Positions 39,486 through 53,098 are shown, counted from the stretch's first letter. The stretch: 64,000 nucleotides of DNA from Atrina japonica (GCA_030159075.1 BROG01000644.1:62001-126000); one strand, 5' to 3'. Notes: a model not told the origin generated them from the sequence alone. A program made the numbers and translations.

Positions 39486-40320
39486 TGTAATAATGTCATG
39501 TTCATGTAATAATGTGTTAGTGTAATGTGATGTTAGTGTAATGTGATGTTTATGTAACAATGTAATGTTAATATAATAATGTAATGTTAGTGTATATGAT
39601 GTTAATGTTGTATTTTAGGAAAACAATGTGATGTTAGAGTAATAATGTGATGTTAGAGTAATGTGATATTAGTGTAATAAATTTATGTTAGTGTAATGTG
39701 ATGTTAGTAAAATGTAATGTTGATATAAAAATGTAATGTTATTATAATAATAATGTTAGAAATAGTGTAATGTGATGTTAGTGCAATAATGTAAAGTTAG
39801 AGAAATGTGATGTTAGTGTTATATGTGAGCTAGCCTGGCTCAGTCGGTAGCGCGCTCGACTCTGGATCGTGAGGTCATGAGTTTGAGTCCCGCCGGCGAC
39901 AGGATGGTTTCCTGTCTTTCAGATGAGACAGTAAAAACTGGAGGTCCTGTGTCACAGTAGGTGTCGGCACTTTAAAGAACCCTCACTGCTCAATGGCCGT
40001 AAGTGCCGAGCATAGGCCAAAATTTGAAGCCATTCACCGGCATTTGGTGACGTCTCCATATGAGTGAAATATTCTTGAGTGGGACGTTAACAACAATAAA
40101 GAAACAAACAAACAAACAAACTAGTGTTATATGTGAGAAATAATATTAGTGTATTATTTTAGTGTTATATGTTGTTAATGTAATAAAGTGATGTCAGTAT
40201 AATATCCTTTACATGTAATTATCTATGTCCATGTATCAATTTGATAGTATTATATTCTGTTAGTGTTATAATCTGATGTTGGTGTGATAATGTCATGTTA
40301 ATGTAATCAAAACACCATTT
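39486..40320. repeat. Degenerate AT-rich minisatellite (gtaatgtgatgttagt)
   Basis: Short units gtaatgtgatgttagt and variants fill 39486-39829 and resume at 40122-40320. The array is split by the SINE at 39830-40121. Confidence 0.8.
39830..40121 (+). mobile_element. tRNA-derived SINE, family A, with 16-bp target duplication
   Basis: Head with box A-like tggctcagtcgg and box B-like gagtttgagtccc, a body (aggccaaaatttgaagcc), 3' gtgggacgttaacaacaat and an (AAAC)n tail. TAGTGTTATATGTGAG is present exactly on both sides (39814-39829 and 40122-40137). Confidence 0.93.
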
Positions 40321-40487
40321 CCAACTAGAATTTTACTTAGTGAAAAGCCCCATTCCCTGCCCCAAAGCAAAATAATTAGAGACCTTAATCTCTGACATTT
40401 TACTTTTACCCTTAAAATCCAATACCTGGTAAGTATCTTTTATGGCAATAGTGCAATGTGTTAAGTATCACAGTTTATTTTTTAAGT

Positions 40488-40668
40488 ACAGTCAAACTTG
40501 AATTAAAGGCCACCTCTGTATAAAGGACACTTGCCTATAAACGCCATTCAATCATTATTTTTTTTAAACTTTTTTATTCTGAATAAACCTCTATATAAAG
40601 GCCACTTGTCTATAGCAACTACTTTTGCTGGTATCCACAGTTGGCCTTTATAGACAAGTTTAACTATA
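40488..40668. mobile_element. Foldback element, family 2
   Basis: acagtcaaacttgaattaaa at the left pairs with tagacaagtttaactata at the right; internal cctctatataaaggccactt pairs with the left ggccacctctgtataaagg. Confidence 0.65.
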
Positions 40669-41309
40669 ATAGTTTTTAGTTATGTCTGGAAACTATGTGT
40701 AGACAAAGAGACATGAAGAAACTATGAAATGAATACTATAAAACACAAAAGATTGAAAATGACATAATACAAAAGATCTTAACAACATACATTAAAGATA
40801 GACTGTACAAATCATTTTCAGTTGCGTGTAACATAAAATGATTGGAATAACAGCGATCATTTATAATACTGACATTTATTTGTGTTAGTGTAGCTGAAAA
40901 ACTGTCAGTGATAAATATACTCAAAAGGGAAAACATAATAAGATTAAGATGCAACTTTATTACCATGGATGAGAATTTGTCTCTAAAAATATAGGACAAT
41001 TTAACGATTACAATGCCATATTTCTTTCTGTCTTTATATGCTGGAAGTTCCCACGAAATATAATTTATTATATTTCAAATTTGAAGAAAATAGAATGACA
41101 CCATACAGGTATAGAGAAATGTTCAATAGCTAATACCATTGATCAGTACAGAATATTGAATGCTGGTTTACATGTATGTACCACCATAGTGTCCAGTATG
41201 TTGAGTTTTCGTACACTGCTGATATACATGTAAATATGTTGGTTCATGTAAACAATATACATCGTAATCTGACCATTCAACTTTAATGTACAGAGATTTG
41301 CCAAAAGTT

Positions 41310-41690
41310 TACAGACAGTATCATTTTTTACTACATATTTAATATAAAACCATTATTTTTTTCCAAAAAAATAAATTGTTAAGACATTTCTTTTCACATT
41401 TCAATAGAATTTTCGCTGTTTAACAAAGAATTGAAAAAAATATCTATTTAAGCAGGAACTTTAATTTTTGTGATGAAAATTCCATATTTAATTAAGAAAA
41501 ATTGTGATATCTAATTTTCACTTTTTGTTTAAATTGTCAAATTTTGGAAATTGCAAATTAAAAAATGCAGTGAAACTTGGAAACATTCTCCATTAATCAG
41601 TGAAAATTCTATTCAAATTTGATAAGAAATGGCCTCATAATATTTTTTTTTAAAATGTTTCATTTAATATATATTCAGTATGATACATGT
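41310..41690. mobile_element. AT-rich foldback element
   Basis: gacagtatcattttttacta and the block aatagaattttcgctgttta at the left pair with aatcagtgaaaattctatt and attcagtatgatac at the right. It lies just 3' of the putative terminal exon 41842-41905. Confidence 0.55.
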
Positions 41691-41841
41691 ATATACATTT
41701 GTATACCGGTAGTAAAAAAAATATAAGTAATATGAAATATCATAAGTATACAGAAATGTACACAATCTGCTAAAAGTAAAATGGATATAATATAATCAAC
41801 TAAAATGAATATAATTAAATCCACTAAATTGAATTGTTGCA

Positions 41842-41905
41842 TTAGTCTGTGTCTTCATAATGTGTTGTGACCACTCGAGTGTGAATAGTGACAGTATCAA
41901 AGCTT
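41842..41905 (-). CDS. Possible terminal exon, gene unrecognised
   Basis: A strong acceptor (TTTTTCTCTCTCCCGTAG) precedes 64 bases that in phase 2 read SFDTVTIHTRVVTTHYEDTD then TAA. The good 3' splice site and acidic C-terminal end make this the most exon-like piece of the putative third gene, but the link to the exons at 47 and 54 kb is not shown. Confidence 0.4.
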
Positions 41906-42009
41906 CTACGGGAGAGAGAAAAACAATACATATGTAAATGTCTACATACGTTATATATAAACAGTTCTTGTGAAATCAATGACCATCAAGACAGATAAAT
42001 TTACAATGA

Positions 42010-42110
42010 GATACAATCAAAGAGTCCAGTGAGGAAATTGCATCCAGCCCAGAAAATGATACATGACAGTTATATGGTAAATATCGACCATCTAAGAACT
42101 CAGAAGAAAA
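42010..42110 (-). CDS. Possible exon, gene unrecognised
   Basis: The minus strand shows a weak acceptor (TTGTATAG) and an open frame that includes FSSEFLDGRYLPYNCHVSF and GLDAISSLDSLI, followed by a possible GTATCT donor. Base composition is slightly less AT-rich than the surroundings. No family recognised. Confidence 0.22.
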
Positions 42111-44359
42111 GCAATCTATACAACAACACAAAAAAAAGAAAAAAATTAAGTTCTGTTTCAAAGTTTGTAATTGGATGATGCATTGCCTTATCACTTGACA
42201 TCACTTTTTTTTAATTTTCAGGATAGAAACCTATATAAGTAATGTGATATATACACACAATGGCTGTGAAACATGTAATCATTGGGAATTTATAGAATGT
42301 GGTGTAAAGCACATTATATTTTCAGCTGACACTATTATTTTCTTGTATTTTATTGAATATGAAAAATGGCTCACTTGAGAAAATAAGTACTCATAGCCAA
42401 AACAAGCCAGTTTTATAGCAGTTGGTTTTAAAGAAGAAATTCTGAATAGCTCACAAGGGAAAATAACAATTTTTAGCTAAAACAGGCAGTTTTGGAGTAG
42501 TTGATTTTAAAGATTATTATGGCATATCAACATTGGCAGCTTTTTGTACATAAACAAGTATATTGCAGTGCAAGAACAGACAAAATTTTCAAACTGAGTT
42601 AGGATCCATTCAACCTAAACTTGAATTTGATTTAATACATGGTCTTCAAGGAAAAGGTTATTTTTGGATAAAATATTTTTTTGTATCAACCAGCTGATTT
42701 TATTACAGTGGTATCAAAATTTGACTAAATTATCTGTTTAAATACAAGTAGTCTTATTTTCTTTAATGTCAAACACGTCTAAAAGAGAACCACAAAATAT
42801 AATTTCACATACGCTACTAATGTTCTAAGTAGCAAGGCAGTTTTAGAAACAAAAATGGTCTCAGAAAATATATTGAACATTTTGTTTCAACAAAATCATC
42901 TATTCACAAAAAGGACTATATACAGATGTATGATAGAGATGCCTATATACCACCCACCAATGAAATGAAAATTAAGTATTTCTTGTAAAGTACATGGTTG
43001 TATACATTATGAAGTTTAAGATTTGCACTTTACATACACACAGAAAACAAAAGTTTGTTTCCTTGTCAGGAAAGTGTCTTAAAATCAACATTAAAATATC
43101 TATATTTTCAATATTTTATTCTATTTTATTCTATTTTTTAGCCTTTGGGGGTAAAATGAAGTATGAGCACAGTCTTGGACAAGATAGATATTCCACACTC
43201 TGTTGTATATGTTCATTAACTATTTTGTGTACAAAGAAAAATTTTATCCAAAGCTGCGTTCGATATAAACAAACAACTTTTCATATGAACAACACATCCA
43301 TGGATTACATGTACGTCATTGCTAAGGAGATTCTACTTCCAATTGTTTTGACAGTCTACAGACATCGTTCATTTATTTTCATCGAGGACCAAACATAACA
43401 GAAACAAACTATACTTGACAAACCAGGAAACCCCACTGCTGTTGCATAGGGTAGTTTCTTCTCTTTTTATCGCTGGTCCCATATTACTTTGGCAATCTCA
43501 TTTTAAGTTAATAGCAACTGGAAAATACAGAGTACCGTAAGCAAAGTGCTAGGCTACAATGTTGTGTTTTTCTTTCATTCTTCGAATTCTCTGTCAATAG
43601 ATCTGCTCAACAACTTTTCACTTAAGATAAGTACAGTAGAGAGTACTTGAGAGATCAAATAGGCCTAACTGAATGTCCCTTTGGGTTACGCAGTGCCAAC
43701 TGGTAACCCGTATATTATCGTAGACCCTTGGATCAGTGTTTTTTTTCCATTGTAGATCTACAATATGATGAATTGACAACTACATTTAGGTCAGTTACAG
43801 TTAGCCTGACCTGGTTGCTTGGCCCTTATGCATTTCTTTACCAGAGTGCCATATACAGGCCTACTGCACAGAATCTATTTTAGAATTTTACCTCACTTTT
43901 ATCAAGTGTATACGTTGAATTTTTAAAGTAAAAAATATCACTGTTTAAAAATTAGAAGTATAGATCTATGAGGTAGATCTACAGTACATTTTTTATTTTT
44001 CCAAAGTAAGCCCTACAACTACAAAATGCAAGGATATACTACTAGTGACTGCATTCTCTTATTGGGTCTTAAATCAGACTGTTTAACATTTTACATGACT
44101 TTTGTATAAAACTGACGGTGGCGTACTGGTTAGCACGTCAGAATGAATCATGTTATACGACAGGTATTCTATATTGTGTAATGTAATATGATATATTATA
44201 GCAATATGAACTGTACAACATTAAATGTACTGTGTAATATTAAATCAGAACATTTACTATATAATATATCATGTTATACAACAAGTCTGCTGAATCGTAT
44301 AATACCATGTAAATAATGTTATGTAATAACAATTATCATATCAAACTTATCAATTACTA

Positions 44360-45860
44360 TGTCATGTAATGTAATTATACCATTCACTGTACAATATACT
44401 CTGACAACCTTGTCTAATATGTCATACAACACAATGTAATTATACCGTTCACTTTACAACATACTCTGACAACCTTGTCTTATATGTCATACAACACAAC
44501 GTAATTATACCGTTCACTGTACAATATACTCTGACAACCTTGTCTAATATGTCATACAACACAACATAATTATACCCTTCACTTTACAATATACTCTGAC
44601 AACCTTGTCTAATATGTCATACAACACAACATAATTATACCGTTCACTTTACAACATACTCTGACAACCTAATATGTCATACAACACAATGTAATAATAC
44701 CGTTCACTTTACAACATACTCTGACAACCTTGTCTAATATATCATACAACACAACATAATTATACCGTTCACTTTACAACATACTCTGACAACCTTGCCT
44801 AATATGTCATACAACACAATGTAATTATACCGTTCACTTTACAATATACTCTGACAACCAATTATGTCGTACAACACAATGTAATTATACCGTTCACTTT
44901 ACAATATACTCTGACAACCTTGTCTAATATGTCGTACAACACATCATAATTATACCGTTCACTTAACAATATACTCTGACAACCTTGTCTAATATGTCAT
45001 ACAACACAATGTAATTATACCATTCACTTTACAATATACTCTGACAACCTAATAATGTCATACAACACAATGTAATTATACCGTTCACTTTACAATATAC
45101 TCTGACAACCTAATATGTCATACAACACAATGTAATTATACCGTTCACTGTATAATATACTCTGACAACCTTGTCTAATATATCATACAACATAATGTAA
45201 TTATACCCTTCACTTTACAATATACTCTGACAACCTTGTCTAATATGTCATACAACACAATGTAATTATACCCTTCACTTTACAATATACTCTGACAACC
45301 TTGCCTAATATGTCATACAACACAATGTAATTATACCCTTCACTTTACAACATACTCTGACAACCTTGTCTAATATGTCATACAACACAATGTAATTATA
45401 CCGCTCACTTTACAACATACTCTGACAACCTTGTCTAATATGTCATACAACACAATGTAATTATACCGTTCACTTTACAATATACTCCGACAACCTTGCC
45501 TAATATGTCATACAACACAATGTAATTATACCGCTCACTTTACAATATACTCTGACAACCTTGTCTAATATGTCATACAACACAATGTAATTATACCGTT
45601 CACTTTACAACATACTCTGACAACCTTGTCTAATATGTCATACAACACAACGTAATTATACCGCTCACTTTACAATATACTCTGACAACCTTGTCTAATA
45701 TGTCATACAACACAATGTAACTATACCGTTCACTTTACAACATACTCCGACAACCTTGTCTAATATGTCATACAACACAACGTAATTATACCATTCACTG
45801 TACAACATACATGTACTCTGACAACCTTGTCTAATAGTAATATGTCATACAACACATTGT
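44360..45860. repeat. 65-bp satellite, about 23 copies
   Basis: Unit caatgtaattataccgttca, ctttacaatatactctgaca, accttgtctaatatgtcata, caaca, with a 65-base spacing checked between 45456 and 45521. Some units are shorter because ttgtct is missing. Flanks on both sides are irregular taatgtaatgt-type sequence. Confidence 0.95.
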
Positions 45861-45864
45861 TATT

Positions 45865-46270
45865 TCATGTATCAAATGTATTAAATAATGTATAATGTGA
45901 TATAATAACATACTGTAACAATGTACTAGTATATATTGAATCAAAATTACTGAATTACTGTCAAGTATAACCTGATTGATACATAATGTAATACAATGTT
46001 ATGTACTGTAATACAATAACTAATGTAATATGTATATATGACTATAACTTAGAATAATAAGTAATGTGATGTAATTAATGTAATGTAATGTGATGTAATG
46101 AATGTAATGTAATGTAATGTAACTGAATCATTATATTAATCAATATTGGTTATATTATGTTAACTAATATCGAATATTGTATAGAAATATTATGTCATGA
46201 ATTATGTAACAAATACAATTTTATGTTCTGTATATATAATATGTATATACATGTATATTTTAATAAAAGA
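45865..46270. repeat. AT-rich simple sequence (taatgtaatgtgatg)
   Basis: Degenerate runs of aatgtaatgtaatgtg at 46060-46125 and related sequence around them. No gene seen. Confidence 0.7.
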
Positions 46271-46282
46271 TCAAAAAAGCAT

Positions 46283-46331
46283 GTCAGATTGTGAACTCAA
46301 GGGTCCTGGGTTCAAATCTGCTCTGAGTACT
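46283..46331 (+). tRNA. 3' half of a tRNA-like sequence
   Basis: A box-B-like CCTGGGTTCAAATCTG with a partial T arm is followed by a run of T. There is no recognisable D arm, so it is a fragment or decayed copy. Confidence 0.25.
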
Positions 46332-47164
46332 TTTTTTTTCTTTTTATACAAACTTTACTTTTAAAGGAATACATTTTCTATGTACATATATTTTTCACCA
46401 GATAAAATTTATCTGTGGAATAAACAAAATTTACTTCATTTTCTCTCCAGACTTAACACAAAAGTTAATTAAGTCACTGGAGTTCCATTGACTTAACATG
46501 ACCTTGAAATAACTTTGAGGTCAAGAGGGCAAGTCAAACTACTGAGTTAGATCTCAACTTTAGACAATATGTAGAACCTGTTATGAAAATATGACCATCC
46601 ACCATTTGGGGCTGTTTTGGACCTTTATCATATATAGTCCTTTATCTAATTTGAATTCAATTAAGAATAATGGACTACACTGACCAAGAAAATTGCCTAC
46701 ATGTACGCCAACTGTGAAACTCATGTTTCACGTGCCTCAAACAATTGTACATTATCTAAATCTGTATGATTATCTGAGATCATACCATCTTCTAGTAACC
46801 TTGCCAATTAATTATCTATGCTAGATCTAGATTGATAGGGACTCAGAAAGATTTATACTAATTAAAAATCACTATAATTGAGAAATGTATACAAATTACG
46901 ACTCTATATTTGAGAGATCTACTTGAATCAAATCAATCATATTTATGCTGTATCTCTGTATCCATGATTGTATGTGTATAATGGATCCATGACTTCAAAA
47001 CATTATCTCTCATCTTTCTTCTCATCAAGACCATCATTGTCTTAGACTGTCTATAAATAATAAATATGTATAACTTAAGTTTGTGACTCTGAGTTGAAAG
47101 ACTACAACAATTATAAAGGTAAACACAGCTGAGCAGCATATGTATGCAACCAGTCATGAAACTG

Positions 47165-47254
47165 ATTAATATAATCATTTGCAGGTGACTAGGGAAAATT
47201 GTTCTTTCTAGTAAAATCTGTAAAACCTGTGGAGTGGAGTCATGTGAACCCTTC
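47165..47254 (-). CDS. Possible exon, gene unrecognised
   Basis: After the acceptor-like CTCCACTCCACAG the minus strand is open and begins VLQILLERTIFPSHLQM. An earlier start at TTGTCCAG would add a basic/Ser segment. No convincing donor was found. It is listed because it follows the 47.4-47.6 kb piece in transcript order. Confidence 0.2.
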
Positions 47255-47429
47255 CTTGACCTGGACAAGTTTAAATTTTAGGTAATAAAGCATAACATTA
47301 AAATCACAAGAATAGAGTACTCCTTCCTACTCGTCACCAAACACAAGAGAGTATCCAGTAAGGAATAAAACGTTTTTTTTTTCCAGTGCAGCATGTCATA
47401 ACTAATAAGTGAATAGATCATCTGTATGA

Positions 47430-47600
47430 TAATCAAAAGGTTACACCACCCCTCCATCTTATGTGATTTGGACAACACCTGTTCAATCAGTTCAAGATCT
47501 CTAGCTAATTTTGTTGCAGCATTTGATTTAGTCCTCGCCCTCGAATCAAGCATGTTTAAGAGTTTAAATGCTGTACTACATTTTGTATAATTATAGAATT
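47430..47600 (-). CDS. Possible exon, helical, gene unrecognised
   Basis: The minus-strand frame reads STAFKLLNMLDSRARTKSN followed by AATKLARDLELIEQVLSKSHK, charged and helix-like, in an otherwise non-coding stretch. A possible acceptor (GTACAG) lies at the start, and a possible GTGTTG donor falls after LIEQ; neither is strong. The wording resembles the N terminus of CIP2A from memory (a Ser-Thr-Ala start, then Lys-Ser-x-Ala and Leu-x-Arg-x-Leu-Glu). If so, the order relative to 54075-54161 would be wrong for one intact gene. Confidence 0.35.
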
Positions 47601-47727
47601 CTGCAGTCTTGAACACACCTCAAGCTCCTATACTACTACTACTACACAATTTACTAAAGCATTATAATTGCATGTCTCCAACAGGAGCAGTCATGTTTGT
47701 GATGTTTAATAGTCTAATACTTGATGG

Positions 47728-47885
47728 TATAGTGAAACCTGTCTTGAGAAACCACTCATCTGCCTCTGAAATGTGGTTTTACAAGACAGGTAGTCTATCT
47801 ACAGAAGGTTTATTCAAAGAACTATCTAACTAAGTCATTATGAAAATTTGGTCTCAGAAGACAGATGGTCTTCCATGACATCTAC
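47728..47885. mobile_element. Foldback element, family 1
   Basis: tatagtgaaacctgtcttga, ggttttacaagacaggtagt and ggtctcagaagacagatggt match the family. The right end is degraded. Confidence 0.5.
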
Positions 47886-48827
47886 ACAGGGGCTGAAAAT
47901 TTTCTTTCAGCTGCTTTGGTCCACAACTTTTTTGTTAAATTTTGCCTGGGTCCGGTCCTCTAACATATGGGTCCAATTACAATAAATCAGAGTAAGATTT
48001 TAATATAATTAATATATTTAATAATTATCAAAGGTGGGAACACAAAATTATATAAACCAAAAACTGCTACAAAATCATATTAGAAAATGACGATTGAACT
48101 TTACATAGGAAACAAATAAAGTTTAGAAATCAAGAAATTGGCAGAAAAGTCATTCACTGATTAAGACGTAGGTCCTCGGACTCAAACAGCAAGAAAACGA
48201 CAGGGTCCAAAAGTAAAATATGTAGGTCCTGGACCTCGGACTTAAGGAATTTTTAGCCCCTGCTACATATGTAATTATATATTCAAATCAGTACATTGTA
48301 CATATAGGTACATGTATCACCAAAATGTCTAGAAAATGGCAATGGAAAAATGAAACAAACATACAAAAATACTATAATTGTTGATCACTGGTCACTTTTG
48401 TATGTAACCTAAACTGCCTTCTAAACATACATGTAGCACCTAATGAATCATCAATTGGATTTGTTACACAAACTGACACAATATTTCATACAAACATTCA
48501 ATACATGTATATAAATTTGTATTCAATATAGCAACATTGGATATTTATTACTCTATCAGTTTCGTGCCATGACTCAGATATAGAATTGATTTGATATCAG
48601 CCAAATCTGAATTACAATGAAAAACAAATAAGTACGGCAAGTAAAAGGAAAAAACAAAATAAGAAAAACATATAAACAAAATCATTTTGTCAACATTCAC
48701 CTTTGTCTTGAAGGTGAGCAAGCATAAATCATCTGAATGATACATGGTTTTGTGTTTGACTTGAGAAAGACGTCAATACATGTATAAATGTCTGTGACAG
48801 GGTGCTGGTAAAAAATGTTGAACAGGG

Positions 48828-48973
48828 ACAATGGAACTTATCTTGAAAGATCACCATTTCTGCCACAGAGGAGGAGGTTTTATTTACAGAAATATTTGAG
48901 TGGATTTCAAAATGAGGTCTCAAAAGACAGGTGGTCTTTCATGACAATGGTCTGTCAAGACAGGTTCTACTAT
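48828..48973. mobile_element. Foldback element, family 1
   Basis: ggaacttatcttgaaagatc at the left pairs with gtctgtcaagacaggttcta at the right, with internal gaggtctcaaaagacaggtg. Confidence 0.55.
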
Positions 48974-49186
48974 ACATGTATTTAGATAAGTGTAACATAT
49001 TTACTTACAGGTATAACATGCCATAATAAAAGAGACCATTATGTTTTATTTTCTGATATCTTGAAAATTTAAGACTACAAAAATTAAATGCTTCCTTTTA
49101 TAACTTTATCACCAGTTATCTAGTCTAGACCTTTGACCCCAGGAATTATTAGTTTTATCTTGTTTATGTGAAACTAGTTTTCCTGA

Positions 49187-49245
49187 TGGTGATGGCGGTG
49201 ATGATGACAATGATGATGATGGTGATGATGATAATGATGATGCCG
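49187..49245. repeat. (GAT)n-rich microsatellite
   Basis: Imperfect run of gatggtgatgatgatgac-type triplets. Confidence 0.9.
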
Positions 49246-50279
49246 CCAAAGAGGCGTGTTTTGAGGCCTTGTCATCAAGACCATAATACGTGTAGACTCA
49301 TCTAAACAACAGAAATGAACATTCCATTTAAAATTATATACTTAGTACTGAAAGGGATCATAGAAAATAGTCACAGGTGATATATGAATATTTTCACATA
49401 TTATCATAAACTATGACACAGATGATAATTTGACTTTTTCCACAAACCCAAATCTTCTGTTAAGATGTTTTGTTTTTTTTCCCTTCTCTTTGGTTTTTTG
49501 TTGGTACTGTGTTGTCGTTTTACTAACTAAAACCTCCAAATTCCAGGCAGATGCAGAAAATGACAGCTTTTAAGATTTACTGCACCTGTATGCAGACAAC
49601 TAATGAATCAAATTAGTTGTTCTAACGAGATTAATATCTCTTGTTACAGACAGTCTCACTGAAAGCATAATTCATAAAACATGTAATATCAGCTTGTTTT
49701 TACACCTTAAACTGATATACTGCCACAACCTACCATCATTGTAGAAGAAATCATATTTCAAAACTCTATGACTAAATCATGCACTTCACAAATAATATTC
49801 AATTTCTACATATCACCAGGTGTAATGTACATTTCCATTTTGGAAAAAGTGACAAAAATACTGCATTGTATTTACTAGATTCAAATATCCCTCCTCCCAA
49901 TTTTTCACAAAGTACATGTAACTGTTTCATGACTAATTTCAAATCAATATCAGATCTAATGACTACATGTATGCCATGTTTGAGTCACAATATGCTACTA
50001 TTTTTAATCTTACTACATTTTTCATTCATCAGATTTTCAGATTTCCTTTTGACTAAGACTGAATGTCTGTGCCAGTCTGGATGTATAAACACAAACTGGT
50101 ATAAATATTTTATTTCATTTACACATAGAAAGTATGATAAACTGTTTGAGAGCTCAGATGTATCGGCTACTGCACATGTACATGTTATATGCTATATTCA
50201 TCAGAATGTTGGGTTGTTGTTTTTTTTAAATTGGCAAGTCCTACATGTGCATTAGTGCTTGATGCAAAACTTACTTTTC

Positions 50280-50400
50280 AAGTATATGTAAACTGGCAAG
50301 CTTTTTCACAAAAATCAGCTTTGGTTCCAGTGGGGATAAAACCTGCACTGAACAGAGGTGGGAGACTTCATGGTTCAAAGTGCAATGTTCTAACTAATTT
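50280..50400 (-). mobile_element. SINE family B fragment
   Basis: gtaaactggcaagctttttc, acaaaaatcagctttggttc and gttcaaagtgcaatgttcta match the copies at 3480 and 17178. Confidence 0.55.
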
Positions 50401-51363
50401 ATTTACACTACAAATGAAACTTTGAACAAACTACAATGTGTACATTGTACACTGTACATAAAAAAATTGAACAATTTAGACATTTGGAAAAAATTGAATA
50501 TGTAAATGTAACCATGATTCTTTTGTAAATCTGTCAAACCAAGTATTTATAGAGGTAACAATAATAATGAAATACATATGATCACGAGAAATACCGATAC
50601 AGGAGTGCTACAATGTACATGTACTGGTGATGTAGCTGAAACAAGCCAGGGTTTTCCCTGATGCATGATTTCAGCATTTCTGATCCATAAAATCTTTTAA
50701 GGACACACTATATCTCTGTATATTTTAATTGATTTTGAATTTAAGACTGAAAATTTGGTTGTTACTGTTTTCATAGCACTGTACCTTGAATTTCACAGAC
50801 TCTCATGTTTAATTGGAGGTCTATTAGACCTATAATAAATTGCAAAGCAATGTTTTTTCACTTGTTTATTTTATGTATATGTAGGCTATAATCACATTAC
50901 AGCAAGATTTTAAAATTTGTACAATTATACATTATTGGAATATATAAAGTCCCTTTACTCAATGGGATAAAAACGGGATGTCCAAAAAGTTAACACACAG
51001 AGATTAACTGCCCAGGTATTGCATATTGAAGTGTCAAGTCATTCTTTTTGAGAGATAATCCTTTACACTATTTTTCTAGAAGTGACAGTGTTTTTCTAGT
51101 GTTGCACACTAAAAATCACCATGTGACACCGTAATGTACAGTGTTTCACTCTACACCAAGTAGAGTGTTTGACAGAGGGTGCACCTGATTTACTAGTTTC
51201 CGGTGCGACAGGACACTGTTCTGGACCAGCGTCATATCAAGCACAGAGCAGTTCCAGGAACAAAATTTGGAGCAAACAATAGGCAGCAAAAGCAGCTTTA
51301 GTTTGACTTTTAAATGAGTTTATGAAGGATGACCTAAGTTTTAGATCTACATTGCTTTTACAT

Positions 51364-51741
51364 CTACATCATCTTGATGATCACCAGTTGCATGCATGAA
51401 TGCAATATAAAATGCCCCATGTCATAAAACAATTCTTTGCAATCATCATACTGGAAGTGCGCTCGTATGGTGGTCGCTATGTTGAAATAAAAATTATACT
51501 GCGCACAGTATCTCCTGAAGAGGAGCATGTGAAACAATGCTCCAAACTTGTTCTGTTGCACTTGTTCCAAAAGGTCGCTGTTCCAGTCACTCGGAATTAG
51601 AAAGTACATGTAAGTGCACCCAGCAGAATAATCACCACATTTGTACTGTACATTTGTGTACCGATAATTATAGTCTGTCAGTCTGAAAATTGCTGCCAAT
51701 CCAGATATGCAACAAAAATGCAAATTAGCTGTGTGTACCAT
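51364..51741 (-). other. Unassigned open region, both strands open
   Basis: A 125-codon frame on the minus strand (including SDWNSDLLEQVQQNKFGALF) lies over a 66-codon plus-strand frame at 51400-51600 (including VSPEEEHVKQCSKLVLLHLF). The stretch is richer in GC than its surroundings. The plus frame has the more natural residue mix, the minus frame is longer. It may be an exon or a decayed mobile-element ORF; I recognise neither. Confidence 0.25.
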
Positions 51742-52471
51742 TTCTAATATAGCATATTAACTGATCTAGACAGTGTCCTTGACCTTTAGAAAATGTACAG
51801 AGACACTAATTGTTTCCATTATGTTGCAAAGGTACGTGTTCAATAAAAGGTCTCTATGTGTTGTCATAATACAGATACTCTTATACAGATTTAGCAAGAC
51901 TGTAATACAGTGACTGTCAGTGTATATATGTACTTACTACATGTATACCACAGTAAATATATAATAGGTCTTAATCCCCAAGTTCTATAGGATTCACCCT
52001 GTGCCATGTTCTACTTCTATATACAATTTGCCTGTCTGTCTATCTCGACAAACACAGTATTGAGGAGTTTATTTGATGACACACTAACATTTGTAAAGTT
52101 CGGGAACCAAAATACATGTAAATGACACATGTACGTGTTGTTATGTATGTACAATGTATATTGATATTTACCCGTATTTCACTTTTTACTCCATCAAATT
52201 TTTCCAAGCAATAAAATTTCAAAGTGGAATCATGAATATCTACTTTTTAACTCATCAACCCCTGAAAAATAATGGACTTCAGATCTTCTATAATTCAATC
52301 ATTTAGGCCAGTCCAAATGTGTCTTTAGGGGTGAAGGATTTAAATGTATTCTTTCATAGCTTGTATTTTTAAGGTCAAAATTTTATTTTCGTTACACTTA
52401 CAGATGAACTGAACATAACTATCAATTTAAAAAAAAATACATTTGACATGTTTCAGCATGAGTTTTATAAT

Positions 52472-52655
52472 ATGGTGGAACCTGTCTTGAAAGACCAGTC
52501 TTATGAAAGACCACCTGTCTTCTGAGACCACATTCTGAAAACCACTTGGTTAAATACAAATGTAATTTTTTTAAATAAAACCTCTTAAGAGAGATCACCT
52601 GTCTTGGGCGACCACATTTCAGTGGCAGATGGTTTGGTAGACAGATTGCATTGTA
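52472..52655. mobile_element. Foldback element, family 1
   Basis: ggtggaacctgtcttgaaag at the left, internal cctcttaagagagatcacct, and a degraded right end acagattgcattgta. Confidence 0.6.
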
Positions 52656-53098
52656 TCATATGCATCTTAGACAGTACTACATGTATAACTTTTTCCACCC
52701 CTGTTCTTAACAGAAACATTATACAATTATGGACTTTTGTGGTGGTTAATATGATGCGATATGAACCAAAAAACTGATTTTGACTGCGGCGTTAGCTGTG
52801 TTATTTCATCAGGCCTATCTATTGTCGTGTCCGCAGAGGTATGTTTGATATCGACTTTACTGTGAACACATTAGGTATATAATAATATACAATTATGGAC
52901 TTTTATGTAGTGAATATGATGTGAAATGGACCTAAAAAACTTATATTGACAGATGCGTTGGCGGTTTAGCAAATAGAAATGACTATATTCATTAAGTATA
53001 TAATAATACACAATAGAAAAAAAAAGTAATAAAATTTTACGTGTATCATACACACATGACATAATATTTACTAACTCTACCACATGTATGTGTATATA

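Noticed and set aside
42994..43398. 134-codon plus-strand ORF
   Set aside because: Low-complexity AT-rich translation without domain or splice signals.
44360..45860. CRISPR-like array
   Set aside because: Units are contiguous 65-bp repeats without unique spacers, in a eukaryotic context; it is a satellite.
49779..50255. 158-codon plus-strand ORF
   Set aside because: No recognisable domain, composition like translated AT-rich DNA, and a frame of this length is not surprising by chance in 64 kb; the 3' part runs towards a SINE fragment.
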